NCBI RefSeq assembly: GCF_000315625.1 | Contig: NW_005434602.1 | Coordinates: 226,750 to 290,749 of the forward strand | DNA from: Guillardia theta CCMP2712 | Taxonomy: Eukaryota > Cryptophyceae > Pyrenomonadales > Geminigeraceae | Direction of reading: 5' to 3' | Length of the DNA: 64,000 bases | Part shown: in pieces, positions 1 to 11,600 of the stretch | How the letters are laid out: the number at the start of each line of letters is the position of its first letter | Numbering within the stretch: position 1 is the first letter of the stretch | The notes under the pieces: generated by a model | Told to the model about the DNA's origin: nothing | Databases searched by the model: none | Seen by the model: only the letters and a program-made list of their open reading frames with translations | Translations under genes and position numbers: made by a program

Positions 1-3000
1 GATTCTCCGAGCCGAGAAGGGGATGGATACATCTACACCTATGGAAAAGGTGTCTTCGGCAGACTAGGCCATGGTGTTGAGTACACACGATCTGAGGAAA
101 GCGTGAAGCATCCTAAGAGAATAGAGACTTTAGCGAAGATGTCGGTATGACATCATGTGAGGAGCTGAGTGCTCGGGGCTTGACGGTCTGTGATCAGGTT
201 GTGTTCATCGCGTGCGGTAAAGACTCAACAGCAGCCCTGACAGACACCGGCAAAGTTTACACCTGGGGGAAATCAGCCCAAGGGAAACTTGGATTGGGGA
301 GTGGCAAGCCTCTGGCTATCGTTGTGCCACAACTCGTTCAGGATCTGAGCTCCCATGTTGTGTGTCAAATCAGCCTTGGGAGAAATCATGCTGCATGCTC
401 TACTGACATGCACAAGTTCTTTGTGTGGGGAAGCAACACCTTCGGTCAACTGGGAATACCTCACATATCCAGCTACATGCCGGACCCATATGAAATCACA
501 TCCTTGCGAGAGGCAAACATCAGGAGCATAGCTTGCGGAGGCTGGCATACGTTGATATCCACCAACACAGGGAGTGTGATGTCGTGCGGGAAAGGATGGC
601 ACGGCCAACTAGGACACGGGGATTATGAATCGCTGACGGCACTCTCCAAGACCCTGCCTTACTTCAAGAAGATTGTGGAGGGGTTCGGAGACTCTTTCAT
701 CGTCAAAGTGAGTGCTGGGAAAGAGTCGTCAGCGGCCATTACAAACAAAGGAAGGCTCTTCACGTGGGGCAAAGGAGACGAGTACCAGCTTGGTCACGAG
801 AGTTCCAAGAACGAAGCATATCCCAGAGAGGTTGAGTTCTTCGCAAAGATTAGAGTAGTCGACGTGTCGATCGGTGATTCACACATGCTGGCGTTAGATT
901 ATTCAGGTCTGCCATATTCCTGGGGAAACGGCAGTGCTGGTCAACTAGGTCACGGAGAAATGTGTGAAAGGGAGACCTTGCCGAGGCCGATCATGCTCTG
1001 TAGACGTGGATTGCGAGACGGCATTGAAGAGAGATTCTTTGATATACAATGGGGGTCGTTTTACATGCAGAAAGAAACTCTACCCGGAGAAGACGAAGAA
1101 GTTGAAGTCATGCGTGAAGAAAGGGGAAAGGTTTGCTTCGCTGACCAGTGAACTCTCGTATTGATTTCGAACCCAGGTCTGTATGATCGAGGCGTATGGA
1201 AATTACAGCCTGTTTGTCCTCGAAAGGTTGGCAAACAAACAAGAGATACTGTTGTACGAAGATGCGGTCAAGAAGCAAGACCATTCCTTGAAGAAGATGA
1301 CGAAAATGACAAGAATTCGCGAATTATTTGGATGTGGCTCCGGGAGACATGGAATATTGCAGAATGTCGGGAAAGAAAAGGAATGCTTGCCTAAACATCT
1401 TCCGTTCACGTGAGTCGTCTCACGACAATCACTTTAGCTTGAGGCATGACTGACTTCTAATCCCTCAGCGATGACGGAGATGAGCTTCAAGACATCTTTG
1501 CGATTTCAGGAGGGAAAGCTCATGTTGGCATGATCGTTCGACAAGATCCGCTTCGAAACGTGGAATGGAGGAATATTACAGACATGCAAACACAGAACAT
1601 CAAAGCACAAATGCAGCAGAGAAAGAATCAGGCTTCCTCTCAACTTTTGGACCTTTCTCAGGTGATTCATCTCCATCGAATGATAATCCTAGGTTGACTC
1701 AGTGTTGTTTGACACAGCTGGACATTGAAGATAACATAGAAGACTTGCATGTTCAAGACTTCTTCGAGAATGAAGTCGAGTACAAGCTCACAGAAGCTCT
1801 CAAGTGATTGATTCTTCCATTCTTCAAAGCAACATGACTGACGAGTGATTTGTCAGGAGCTTGCCTTCGTTTGAGTATGGGAAGTGGCTATCTGCCCTTT
1901 TGGAGAATGATGTCGACCTTGAGACCTTGTCAACGCTGCAAACAGATGAAAACCTGCGGCTGATCGGAATCACCGCCATTGGAGCTCGGCGAAGGCTCCT
2001 GAAAGAGATCATGAAGATGCCCAAGCAGTTTCCTCCCATGTTCTATTCGTACAAAGATGATCAACGATTCTACTTCTCCTGGCCTCCAAGCATCACGGGA
2101 GAGATAGCAAAAGCCAAGAACGATGAGAAGAAGGCACGAGCGGGCGGGCCGTTCAAGGAGTACTTCAATCGGCTGAATATCGGGAGGATCCTGCAGTGCC
2201 TCGTGAGGTACTCGGAGAAGAAACACTTCGAGCAGATCAGAGACCGCGCAAACAAGAGGTATGAGGTGGACCTGGAGGGTGAGTACCATATTTATACCTG
2301 GGGATGCGGAGTCAATGGACGGCTGGGTCACGGTTTCCACACGGGATACTCAACTCCGCAAGAAATCACCAGCTTCCCCTCCAACACCAAGATCGTTGAA
2401 GTGGCTTGCGGCTGTGAACACTCGCTCGCACGCTCCTTCGATGGTGGCGTGTATGCGTGGGGAGCAGGCGACAGGGGTCAACTCGGATCGTTGGAGAACT
2501 TTGATTGTGTCAAGATCAACTATGCGTTCAATCCACAACCAGTGCTGAACCTCAAACGATACTTCATCCTCAGCATCGCGTGTGGCAGGTGGCACAACAT
2601 GACCCTCACAAGTGAACGCCAGGTTCTCTCCTGGGGAGCCGGCGAGTTCGGTCAGCTAGGGCTCGATCACAACCTCTCCAAAGGCACTCCACAGATGGTG
2701 AAGGCCCTAGACGGCAGAGCTCCTTGCAAGATCCTGTGCGGCGGGTGGCACTCAGCTGCGATCCTCGAGTCAGGAAAGATTCTGCTGTGGGGAAAGAACG
2801 TGTACGGGCAACTAGGACATGGAGACACCAAGTCCTGCAGCGCTCCGAGAGTGAACCAATACCTGAGGCTCGAGGGGAAGGTAAGCTTCCGCTCTCTCAC
2901 GTCCTCATGCTGATCCTCTGCAGGTTCGCACCGCTGGCCTTGGAGCAAACCACACGCTCGTCGTCATGGTCGCCAACAAAGTATTTGCGATGGGCTCGAA

Positions 3001-4851
3001 CATCGACGGGCAGTTGGGACTTGATGACCCGTAACCTTGCTTGCTGGTTGACTTGATGAGGTTGACTGACTCCTCTTGCAGATCAAGGACTGGCAAGAAC
3101 GTGCCCGTGTCTATCGAAGAGCTCAACGGGAAGAACATCTGTCAAGTAGCAGCGGGGGATCAGCACTCACTGGCTCTGAGCGTGTTCGGAGAAGTATGGT
3201 CTTGGGGCGGCTCTCCTTTCGGTCAGCTGGGACATGAAACCATCACGGACAAGTTGGCCCCAACTCCTCTGCTCGAGCGACACAAAATTCCTCCTGACGT
3301 GAAGTCGATCGCTTGTGGTTACACTTTCTCGGCAGCAATGAGTGCGAAGGGGGAGGTGTTCACGTGGGGGAATGGTGAATCGGGTGAGCTGGGACATGCC
3401 CCGAAGGTTCTGACGTATGCTCCAAGCCTCATCAAAGACTTTTCCGAGGTTGTCCAGATCGCGTGTGGGTTCAAGCATATGGCAGGCATCGTGTTCAAGC
3501 CTCGCATGAAGACCATCGAACTGACAGGATCCTCCAACATCGGAGACAACTCGACGACCTTCTCGGGCTCGATTGCTGCAGGGTCAGTCTCCGGCTCCAC
3601 GAGGAGCCACACCACCGGCCACCATACCACGAGAACCTCCGCCTTCTCCGCCAGCAACCAGAAGAGACATGGCTGCGTGTTCGTGTGGGGAGAGGACACG
3701 TGCGGTCAGCTTGGCATCCGAGGGCTGCAGGCGGCTCGATCGCCTTCGTTGATGCAGAGCCTGCTCGCCACGAGCATCGTACATATCTCAGCCAACTCAG
3801 ACATGTCTGCCTTTGTCACAGACTCCGGTTCCTTGTATGTCTCTGGAGGGAGCGAGCATGGCAGGCTTGGCCTGGGTCACATGGCTCCAGCGCCCACCCC
3901 GGTGGAGATACGAAGCCTGAACACTGTGAAGATCATGAAAGTCGCCTGTGGGACTTACCACTGTTTAGCGCTGACCGAGGAAAAACGAGTTTATGCCTGG
4001 GGCGATGGCAAGTGGGGAAACGCTGGAGTGTCAAACACCAACGACGTCCTTGAGCCCCAAGAACTGTCGAGCTTGGCAGCATGCAGCATCATCGGCGTAC
4101 ACGCCGGTGGCTTCCATAGCGCAGCCCTGTCGCAGTACGGAGATTTGTTCATGTGGGGCAAGAATTCCAACGGCCAGCTGGGCCTTGGAACTACTTCAGC
4201 AGCGGAGGACAGTCCGACCAAGATCTCGAACTTGGACGGGGTAGTGATGGACGTCTCGCTGGGGGCGAACCATTCTGCTGTCCTCATGCAGGTGAAGATG
4301 CTTGAATCGTCTCTCCTCTCGCTGACCCTCCTCTCACCTCCTCCTAGGTCACCTCCCCGAACCTCTTCACTTGCGGGCTGAACGCAAACGGTCAACTTGG
4401 TCTGGGAGATTTCGTTGACAGGTCAACCCTGACGGCTGTGGATGCTCTCGATGATCGGCAGATCGTGTCGGCGTCCTGTGGAGCAGCGCATACAGCAGCA
4501 GTGAGTCAGTATGGGGACCTCATTACTTGGGGGAATGGACGCAACGGTCAGCTCGGCCTCAAGGCGGGTCTGAGCAAAGACATAGAGAACCCCGTCCAGC
4601 TCCCAGCCATCTGCAACGATCCGATGGTGAAAGTGGTGTGCGGGCAAGAGGTGACGATAGTTGTGTCGGAGAAAGGCGAGCTGTACATGGCTGGGTACGA
4701 GAGCACCATAGGGCTCGGAGGGAACTCCTCGAGGAGGCGAGAGTTTGATGTGAGCTTCAGAGAAGTGGAAGGGCTCATCCAGCCGACCCAGATCGCTGTA
4801 GGATCTGTTCACGTGCTAGCATTGGTTGGCATCAGCATGGAAGCAGCTTAA
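1..4851 (+). CDS. RCC1-repeat protein with internal SAM domain, 5' partial
   Basis: The gene is open at the window start and ends with TAA at 4849-4851. Nine exons are joined by eight short GT-AG introns: 145-197, 1131-1176, 1410-1468, 1662-1702, 1804-1856, 2881-2923, 3031-3081 and 4292-4347. The protein shows about 20 RCC1 signatures of the type xWGxxxxGQLGHG. Six precede a linker, and 14 follow it, the number needed for two seven-bladed propellers; the first set would fill a third propeller once the missing 5' end is added. At 1858-2030 lies a SAM-like helical domain, recognisable from the W-L-x2-L pattern, an LIGI motif and G-x-RRRLL. RCC1 propellers act as GEFs for Ran-type GTPases or as protein-binding scaffolds, and SAM domains oligomerise. 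A scaffold or regulatory role is inferred, with no catalytic signature. The segment at 1177-1803 is not recognised. Confidence 0.88.
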
Positions 4852-5682
4852 AGTTGCCAGGTTGCGAGGATACAAGGAGATGTCTTGTTTGGAAAATAAA
4901 AGAAACTGTTGGGTCTGCTTTGTGAGGGCACAGGTAGCTAAAGAAAAATCAGATGGCGGTTGGGACATAACGCGATGGCGAGCAGATTATTGTCTCATCA
5001 GGGGTTGTAGTTGGAGACTTTACGGCTTGATTTCAAGGACAACGTGTTGGGCTCGAGACCTCACTCTGCATGCCCCTTGCTCTTTTCCCTCAGGGCAGGT
5101 GGCAGATAGGAGGCGCGTACGCTCACAAGACGTGATGGAGCATAGCGCAGGGCGGAACAAGAACAATTACAGAGGGCTAAGGGTAATGCCGGCCAACAAA
5201 TAGCTGGTGATGACTGCAGGATGGACGGAGATGGGAATGACGAATTTGGACATTCGAGGGGAGTGAAGAATTCAAAGGGCTGAAGAACGAAGGTCTCAAC
5301 CCACATGGAGATTTGTAAAAGTAGCGATGAAAGTGACTGTAAGAATGAGATATGTGGAAATGCTGTGGAAACAAGAGAAGACAGGAACAAAGATAAGTGC
5401 CTGTCGTTCCGTGGAAATAAGAGCAAAGAGGAACAGAGATGAGTTCCTATCCTTGTAAGATTTAACGAGTAGGGATCAAAAGAGATACAAGACAATAAGT
5501 TTGGAGGAGTGACGTTGCTACCCCGACGTGGTTGTGACATGACTTCCTGAGCGCGATGGTACGAGATCCAGGAGATATACAGAGAGATTGCACACAGTGC
5601 AAGAGTATCAAAGACAAGCAGGATTTCCTCTTATCCATCCTTGAAAATGTCGCCCACATCCTGCATGCCCCGTCATGGCCCA
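4852..5682. other. Intergenic, convergent 3' flanks
   Basis: This stretch lies between the 3' ends of the RCC1 gene and the aquaporin gene. An AATAAA-like string (ggaaaataaaag, near 4890-4902) shortly after the RCC1 stop could serve as a polyadenylation signal. I see no gene in it: the open frames are short, lack family motifs and have no splice support. Confidence 0.45.
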
Positions 5683-6985
5683 TCCTCTCCTTGTGCTCCT
5701 CCGCTCCTCATCACCTGGGATTCGCTAAGGAAAACCTTGTCGTACAACAACCCTGCACATGCTCCCCCTGCCATGGTGGCGAGCACGTAAACCCAGACAT
5801 GCCTGAACATACCGAACGCGAAAGCAGGACCTGTGAAAAGTTGAGATGCTGTGAAGCAGCAACAAGCTCGAGCTACCCAGTGTCCTTGCTGGGTTCATGC
5901 TCCCTCCGGTGAAGGGACCTTCGGCGAAGGTTCCAACGATGATGGCGAGCCCGATGGCGATCGGCGATGCGTTCTTAGCGACTGGCGAGGAGGCGTCAGG
6001 GCAGGCATTGGGAAGGAAGAGGATGAAACACCTCCTGCCTTGTCGACTGCAGTTGCAAAAACAGAAAAGACGAGGGTGAAGGTGCACAAGAATTCAAGGA
6101 AGAAGACCTGACGGTAGTTCCCTCACCCTCCCGCCCCCTCTTGCTCGTCCTCACCTGGAACGGATGGGTGAAGGTCAACGACCCCGTGGTGATGAAAGGA
6201 GTCTCGTCCATGGCAGGAGGCAGAGCCAGCTTGAGAGCAAGAGCTCCAAAGATTGCGCCAAGAACCTGAGCTGCAATGTAGATGAAATATCTCCTCCTCC
6301 CCAGCCTGTCGGTGACGAGTGCCTCAGTCTACCGCCGTCTTATCCTCAAGAGCACCAACCTTCCAGTCACTACAAAGGCTGTAGAGATGGCTGGATTCAG
6401 ATGTCCCCCGCTCGTGCCTGAGGTCGCGTAGACCAGCACGATGAAGGCAAGCCCATTGCCAATGGCTGCCGTAGCCAGGCCTGAAGGGAGGAAATCAACC
6501 CCTTGCAAGAGCTGAGAACCAAGAGATCGCACGCACCTGTCGAGATCGAGTTCGCGTCTGCTCCTCCTCCGATGAACTGGAAGAGAAAAACTCCCACAAA
6601 CTCCGCGACAACACAAGACACGGGTATCCTTCCTGCAATCCACAGTGTCAATGTCCGAGTAGGGATAACCATTCGCTAACAAGTTGAAGGATGCGAGCAG
6701 TCAAAGAAGCTTGAAGGAAGCATCGGTACATGCCCGATGTCTGACAAACATCACAAGGATTGACAGACACCAACAGTGCGGGCCATCGAACAGTGAAAGG
6801 GCATGCATTGCATTTCGAGACCCGACAGGTCTCTTCCACAGAGCTTGGAGATGGTCAGGAGGACGTAGAGGACATGGAAGTGACGAATCTTGACAAGAGG
6901 AGGAGGAAGAGGAGAAGGAGAAGCGCTCTAGATGTGCATGCAGCATCCAATCTCCCAGCCTCCACTCACCCAGCAACGACGCCAT
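5683..6985 (-). CDS. Aquaporin / major intrinsic protein (MIP)
   Basis: This is a spliced MIP channel read on the minus strand. Both half-helix signatures are present: SGGHLNPA (near 6390-6420) and GGSMNPAR (near 5885-5910). TM1 reads VVAEFVGVFLFQFIGGG, TM3 follows from IYIAAQVLGAIFGALALKLA, and the last helix contains VWVYVLATMAGGACAGLLY. The stop TGA is complementary to 5683-5685. The exon carrying the last helix begins near 5833 after a ...TTTTCACAG acceptor, and its phase joins correctly to NPARTLG. Family members conduct water or small neutral solutes through a six-helix pore, and the full set of helices is visible. The N-terminus is uncertain: I used the ATG at 6983-6985 (MASLLG followed by GTGAGT), but the exon between it and TM1 is not settled. 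It reads in the same direction as the TMEM256-like gene upstream of it. Confidence 0.85.
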
Positions 6986-7443
6986 GGCGGACTGCCCCTT
7001 CAGTCAACTAGGAATGAGGGGGATGAGGGGCAAAACCAGGCTGCAATATGAGTCTCGGCGGCCCCCGGGCCCGGGGCCGGGCCCGCGGCCCGGGCCGGGG
7101 CGTGCGCGGGCCTGGTGACGGGGAGCCTCGGCACGCGGCATCATGAAACACACGACGGACCGTCAAGGAAATCACTCAGGCCCTTGAAATTTTTACTCAA
7201 AGTTAAAACAAGGCTCACAGTTAGTATCAGTATCTCAGTGATCGTCACTGCAATATGCGCCTGCTTCCACCCTTGCTGCAGTGCTGTGAGTGAGGCTCCG
7301 GGCCTTGTGCCGGGCTTTCAGCCTCCGAGCCATCGTAGGCACCTTCTGACACCTTCTTCTTGACTGAAGTCAAAGTCACTTTCATTTACGGTCGGCAAAG
7401 TTCGTTCTCTCAGTATTTATTGATGTCAGTCCAGGAATGCACA
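6986..7443. repeat. Intergenic with GC-rich island and dispersed element
   Basis: Bases 7058-7112 are almost pure G and C, made of overlapping GGGCCCGG-type palindromes. At 7191-7210 there is a TTTTACTCAAAGTTAAAA string, one of several related copies in the window (see 18401, 50560, 50625, 51240, 54855). No gene is visible here. Confidence 0.6.
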
Positions 7444-8194
7444 TTACAAGGCCAATGAAAGCCAACCAGCGATGAGCGACAGCCCTCCTATCGGGGTTAT
7501 CGCTCCCAGAGCCTTCTTGTTGGTCAGAACCAGCAAGTATCTGATCAACAAACATAATCAATGTTGAAGATACAACTCTCTCTGCAGCGAATCACTTACA
7601 AGGAACCTGAGAATAACACCATCCCAGCAGTGAACAGCGGAGGAGCGAGCCTGGCATGGCTCTCAGCCCAAGAGAAGCAATGACAATGAGGTGAACAGGT
7701 ACCTCAATGATCTCTTGCTCAGGTGTCCATGTCCGACGGACACGGCTGTAAACAGAATGTCAGCAATGTGAATCCTGTAGTATGGAATAATACCCAAGAG
7801 CGCGACAGAATGCACAAGGTGATAATGCGAAGCTGTCTCCCAAATCTTGATCATAGCAGGGTCGACCTGTCATTTGCTCACACTTGATTGCAACTTAGTG
7901 TATGGAAATTATTCAATGACCTTTGTCTTGAGTCCATGCGCGCCAAAAGCACCCAACCTGTTGAAGCAACAGAACATCAGGGTATGGACTGAAGATGGTA
8001 TGATCCTCGCCCCCCATATCTCCTGGGATGTCTTGTGCACTTCTCGATTCATGGCATAGGTCACATCTTGTTCGCTTCCCTCCCTCCTCCCTCCCTCCCT
8101 CCTGTAACCGTTTCCACCCATGCATAACAGCGTGTCATCCTCACCCTATCGCCATGGCGCCGCTGACCGCTGCTAGCTGTGTGGTGGTCGGCAT
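7444..8194 (-). CDS. TMEM256/DUF423 family small membrane protein
   Basis: The model has six short exons on the minus strand: 8145-8194, 7921-7957, 7866-7794, 7745-7703, 7659-7600 and a last exon ending with TAA at 7444-7446. All junctions use GT-AG and keep phase. The product begins MPTTTQLAAVSGAMAIGLG, continues with the diagnostic GAFGAHGLK, then WETASHYHLVHSVALL, then LFTAGMVLFSGSLYLL, and ends GAITPIGGLSLIAGWLSLAL. This is the complete DUF423/TMEM256 signature with about four membrane helices, and the length of roughly 120 residues suits the family. The family is conserved from bacteria to animals but its function is unknown. The divergent WD40 gene starts 418 bp upstream. Confidence 0.88.
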
Positions 8195-8612
8195 GTCAGC
8201 TTGAGGCGCAGCAATCACCGCAAGGTATTATATTTTACTCAACAGCAGAATTTTGAGGCAAGCTTGCATCAAACAAATTAAGTAAATTATCTCTCCTACA
8301 TGTAGGCCCGCCCTGTCAGTTAGTTTAGTCGCATAGCCGACTAGGATTGCAAGGGAATGAGGGGCTGAGAGGTGAGATGAAGCGATGAGAAGACAGCAAC
8401 TTCTGTCCGCACAAGCCTGATGTGAGTCTTGTCTCTGCCCACCTTCGAAAGTGCTTCCTGCCACGGTTGGCATACCTGACATGTGCGGCGTATGGAGCAT
8501 TCATTCCCGTGGAACCTTGAAGCGCTAGCATTTCCTTGGTGGCTGTGAGCTTCTGGATGGTGTTTGACGAGGAAGTGTAGCGGCCAAGTGTGTATCACGA
8601 CAAGACATCGCA
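8195..8612. promoter_or_regulatory. Divergent intergenic region
   Basis: This stretch separates the start codons of the TMEM256-like gene (-) and the large WD40 gene (+), so it should hold both promoters. I recognise no TATA box or repeated motif with confidence. Confidence 0.4.
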
Positions 8613-11600
8613 ATGGACGGAGGACGTGCCTGGATGATGGCAAACCTGACTCTTAGGTTGAAGAAGGAACGACGCCCAGCCCGTCACCTGGTCGGTCAAC
8701 CGCCTCGATGTGCTTTCATGGACGAGAAGCCAGTCTTCAAAGATAGCCTCATCCCACATGACCACGACCATGTTCTTCATCATCGTCTTCAGATCCTGCA
8801 TTCACCTCATCTGCAACCCATCTGTAAGCTCGCCATGTACCTCGGCTACAAGAGCAGTCATATTGCGATCAAAGACGAAGATAGCTCTCAAGTTGTTGCA
8901 GGGCATAAGAGACCACAATCAGCTCAACCGATGTCACGGAAGATACATCTCGACCAATCGTCTGAAAATGTTTCCAGGAACCAAACATCATCAAAAGGAC
9001 AAACTTCCTTGGAGCAGACCTACCAGCTACGTCCTAAATCAGCTACATCGAAATCAAGGAAGCTTGTTCTCAGTCCTGATTCTCCTTCAAAATCCCAGCC
9101 GAGTGTTTTTTCCAGCTCGAGCAACTTTCCAGACGAAGCTTCACACATGAAACGCAAACGACCTCGACTCATCAAAAGTGGCCACTTTCTAGACCTTCTG
9201 AGCAGGAAGAAATCACAAAGTTCGATTGTGATGACATCAACAAAGGTCCTCGAAGCGGAGATCAAGCAGACCACTACCGTCTTTCAAAGTGTTGAGATCG
9301 TCGTCTGGAAGAATCATCCATTTGCTTACATAGCTCTGCTTCACTCAATGCTACAGGGGAAAGATTTGACAGGAATACTGAGATTGCTAGTTGATCCTTA
9401 TTTCCTGTGCAAATGTATTATCAATTCTGGAGTTGATTCACTTATCGCCTTCATTGGCCGTTTACAGGATCGCGTTCAGACTGAATTTGACAACACACGA
9501 GGAGCTGCAAAAACTCTGTCGCAGTTAAAGTCGAAATTGGTAAGTGTTGCCTATACCTTCAGACTTGAAGAAATCAAAATATTTGAATTGATGCAACAGT
9601 CCAGTGAGCTTGTATCAGAGTTTGAAATGAATTTGAAACGAAGCTTAGATGAAGCCTCAAGATTTCTTCGTCTTCTAGAAGCATCCCAAGACGAATTGAG
9701 GAGTCTGAATTTCAAATCACCAGAATGGGCAGCGATTCATGATTATCTTATGATGTTAGATCAGCTCGGAGTCACGAGCAGTCTGAGCCCTGAGGAAAAC
9801 AAAATGGTTGCTCACCATGCCACAGCTATGGAGACTCGCTTCACTGAAGACATCAGTCACGAGGCTGAAAATCATTTCCTACTGAGTGGTATTTCTCACA
9901 AAAGCTCTGATTCGATTTATGTTTCTTCAAGATCTAATGCAGTGTTGTGCCCGGATCTCTCAGGAAAGATAGAAGATTTGATGCGTGAACTATCACTGTA
10001 TTACAACTGTTCCTTTGAGGAACAATCGATCAAATTCTTAGCTCATGATTATGCCAAAGTGACACTTCCGAGTGAGCAATGCAAGATCAGTGAAAACGAT
10101 CAGACCAGACCCTCTGAAACATTAACAATCTCAAGACTCAGGCGACCTATGTGGGAGAAAGCAACGTTTTATCTCGTATTCCATGATTCAAGCTTTGATC
10201 AAATACTTTGGCTGCTCGAACGCGAGGTTTTTCCTCTCTTACAGTGGTTCCTTCGAAATCACTTTGTTGAGCTCTCATTCGTCGCGTTGGGACCGCAGAG
10301 CGAACACTCGCAAAACAAGACACTGAGAGATAAGAAGTCCTCTGTCAAGACCAACGACAGCCCTTCACATGACTCATTCTTTGTGCTTCCCATCAGAAAT
10401 GGCCACACGTTTGTTGAGAGAGAAAAAAACTTTGTATATGTCAATTGCTCGGCAAAAATTCACTCCGGTGAAGAGCAGGCTGTTTTGAAACAAATGATTG
10501 TACCATGCCTTCTCACGATGGTGTCTGAGCTGTATCCAAAGATTGACTCTTCCAAACCTATTGCCACGAATGTAATCATTGGAGATCAGTCACAGACTAT
10601 GAGGGCGAAGGCGAGGCTATTTGTGAGTTGGAAGACACTGAGACACACGGTGAATCAGATCGCCAAGTTCTTTCAGAGGAAGGGCCCCTCAGCTCTGGTC
10701 AGACTGAGCGGCTCTCTTGGAGTCGGTAAGAGCATGACCATGGCTCATGTAGCAGAGAGCATTGCGCTATCTTCAACCGACAAGCACCGGGTCATCTATT
10801 ACCGAGATGCTATCCAACACAGCTCTGTCTCCTTTCTCCAGTACCTGACCTTTTGTATCCCTGAATGCAAAATGTCTCAATTTCACTGCAAAAGGTTTGG
10901 ACAATGGTTGCAATCTTCGGACTTCTCCCTTGACATCATAGCCGATGGGGTGACGCAGGAAGACATCAATACTTTGGAAACAATCTTTCAATTTGCACCC
11001 GATCTGCAAAGGAAGGTGAGGATATTGTATACACTCACAGCTGGCACAACGAGACATCAATGTATCCACGTGTATCCCCTCCATTTTGATGAACGCATGA
11101 CACTGATCGACGAGATGTGCAACCGACATGATTTGGAATTGGACAAGACCTGTAAACAGAATCTGGCATCCAAGAAAGATTCAAGGATTCCATTGTATGT
11201 GGAAGCCACCATCAAAACAATCGCATTGTTTACAAAGACTGTCTCTGCCTTTCATGACAATCTACTTTCACGTGATGATGTGTTGTGGCACGTGATTGAT
11301 CAATGCCCTCAAGATTTGGACGACCTTTATGAATATCACACGATTCCATTTCTGGAATTCAAATATAATAAGGCGATTGTTTCAACAGTGCTGCAATTTT
11401 TGTATTTCACAGAGAAGGCAATTTCATTCTTTACCTTATGGAAGATGGTTCAAGAACAATTGAGTGCCGAACATCTCAAAGATCTTGACTCGATCACGTT
11501 TTACAGTGATCTGGCACACTTTCTTCTTGACGACAGTGATACTAGTGACTTCCACATTTACATGAAGCCCAAATCAATCTTTCGCAAAGCTGTGTCTCGA

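Noticed and set aside
5061-5540. 159-codon minus ORF
   Set aside because: There is no family similarity or splice support, and its Ser/Leu/Phe-rich composition resembles the antisense of purine-rich DNA.
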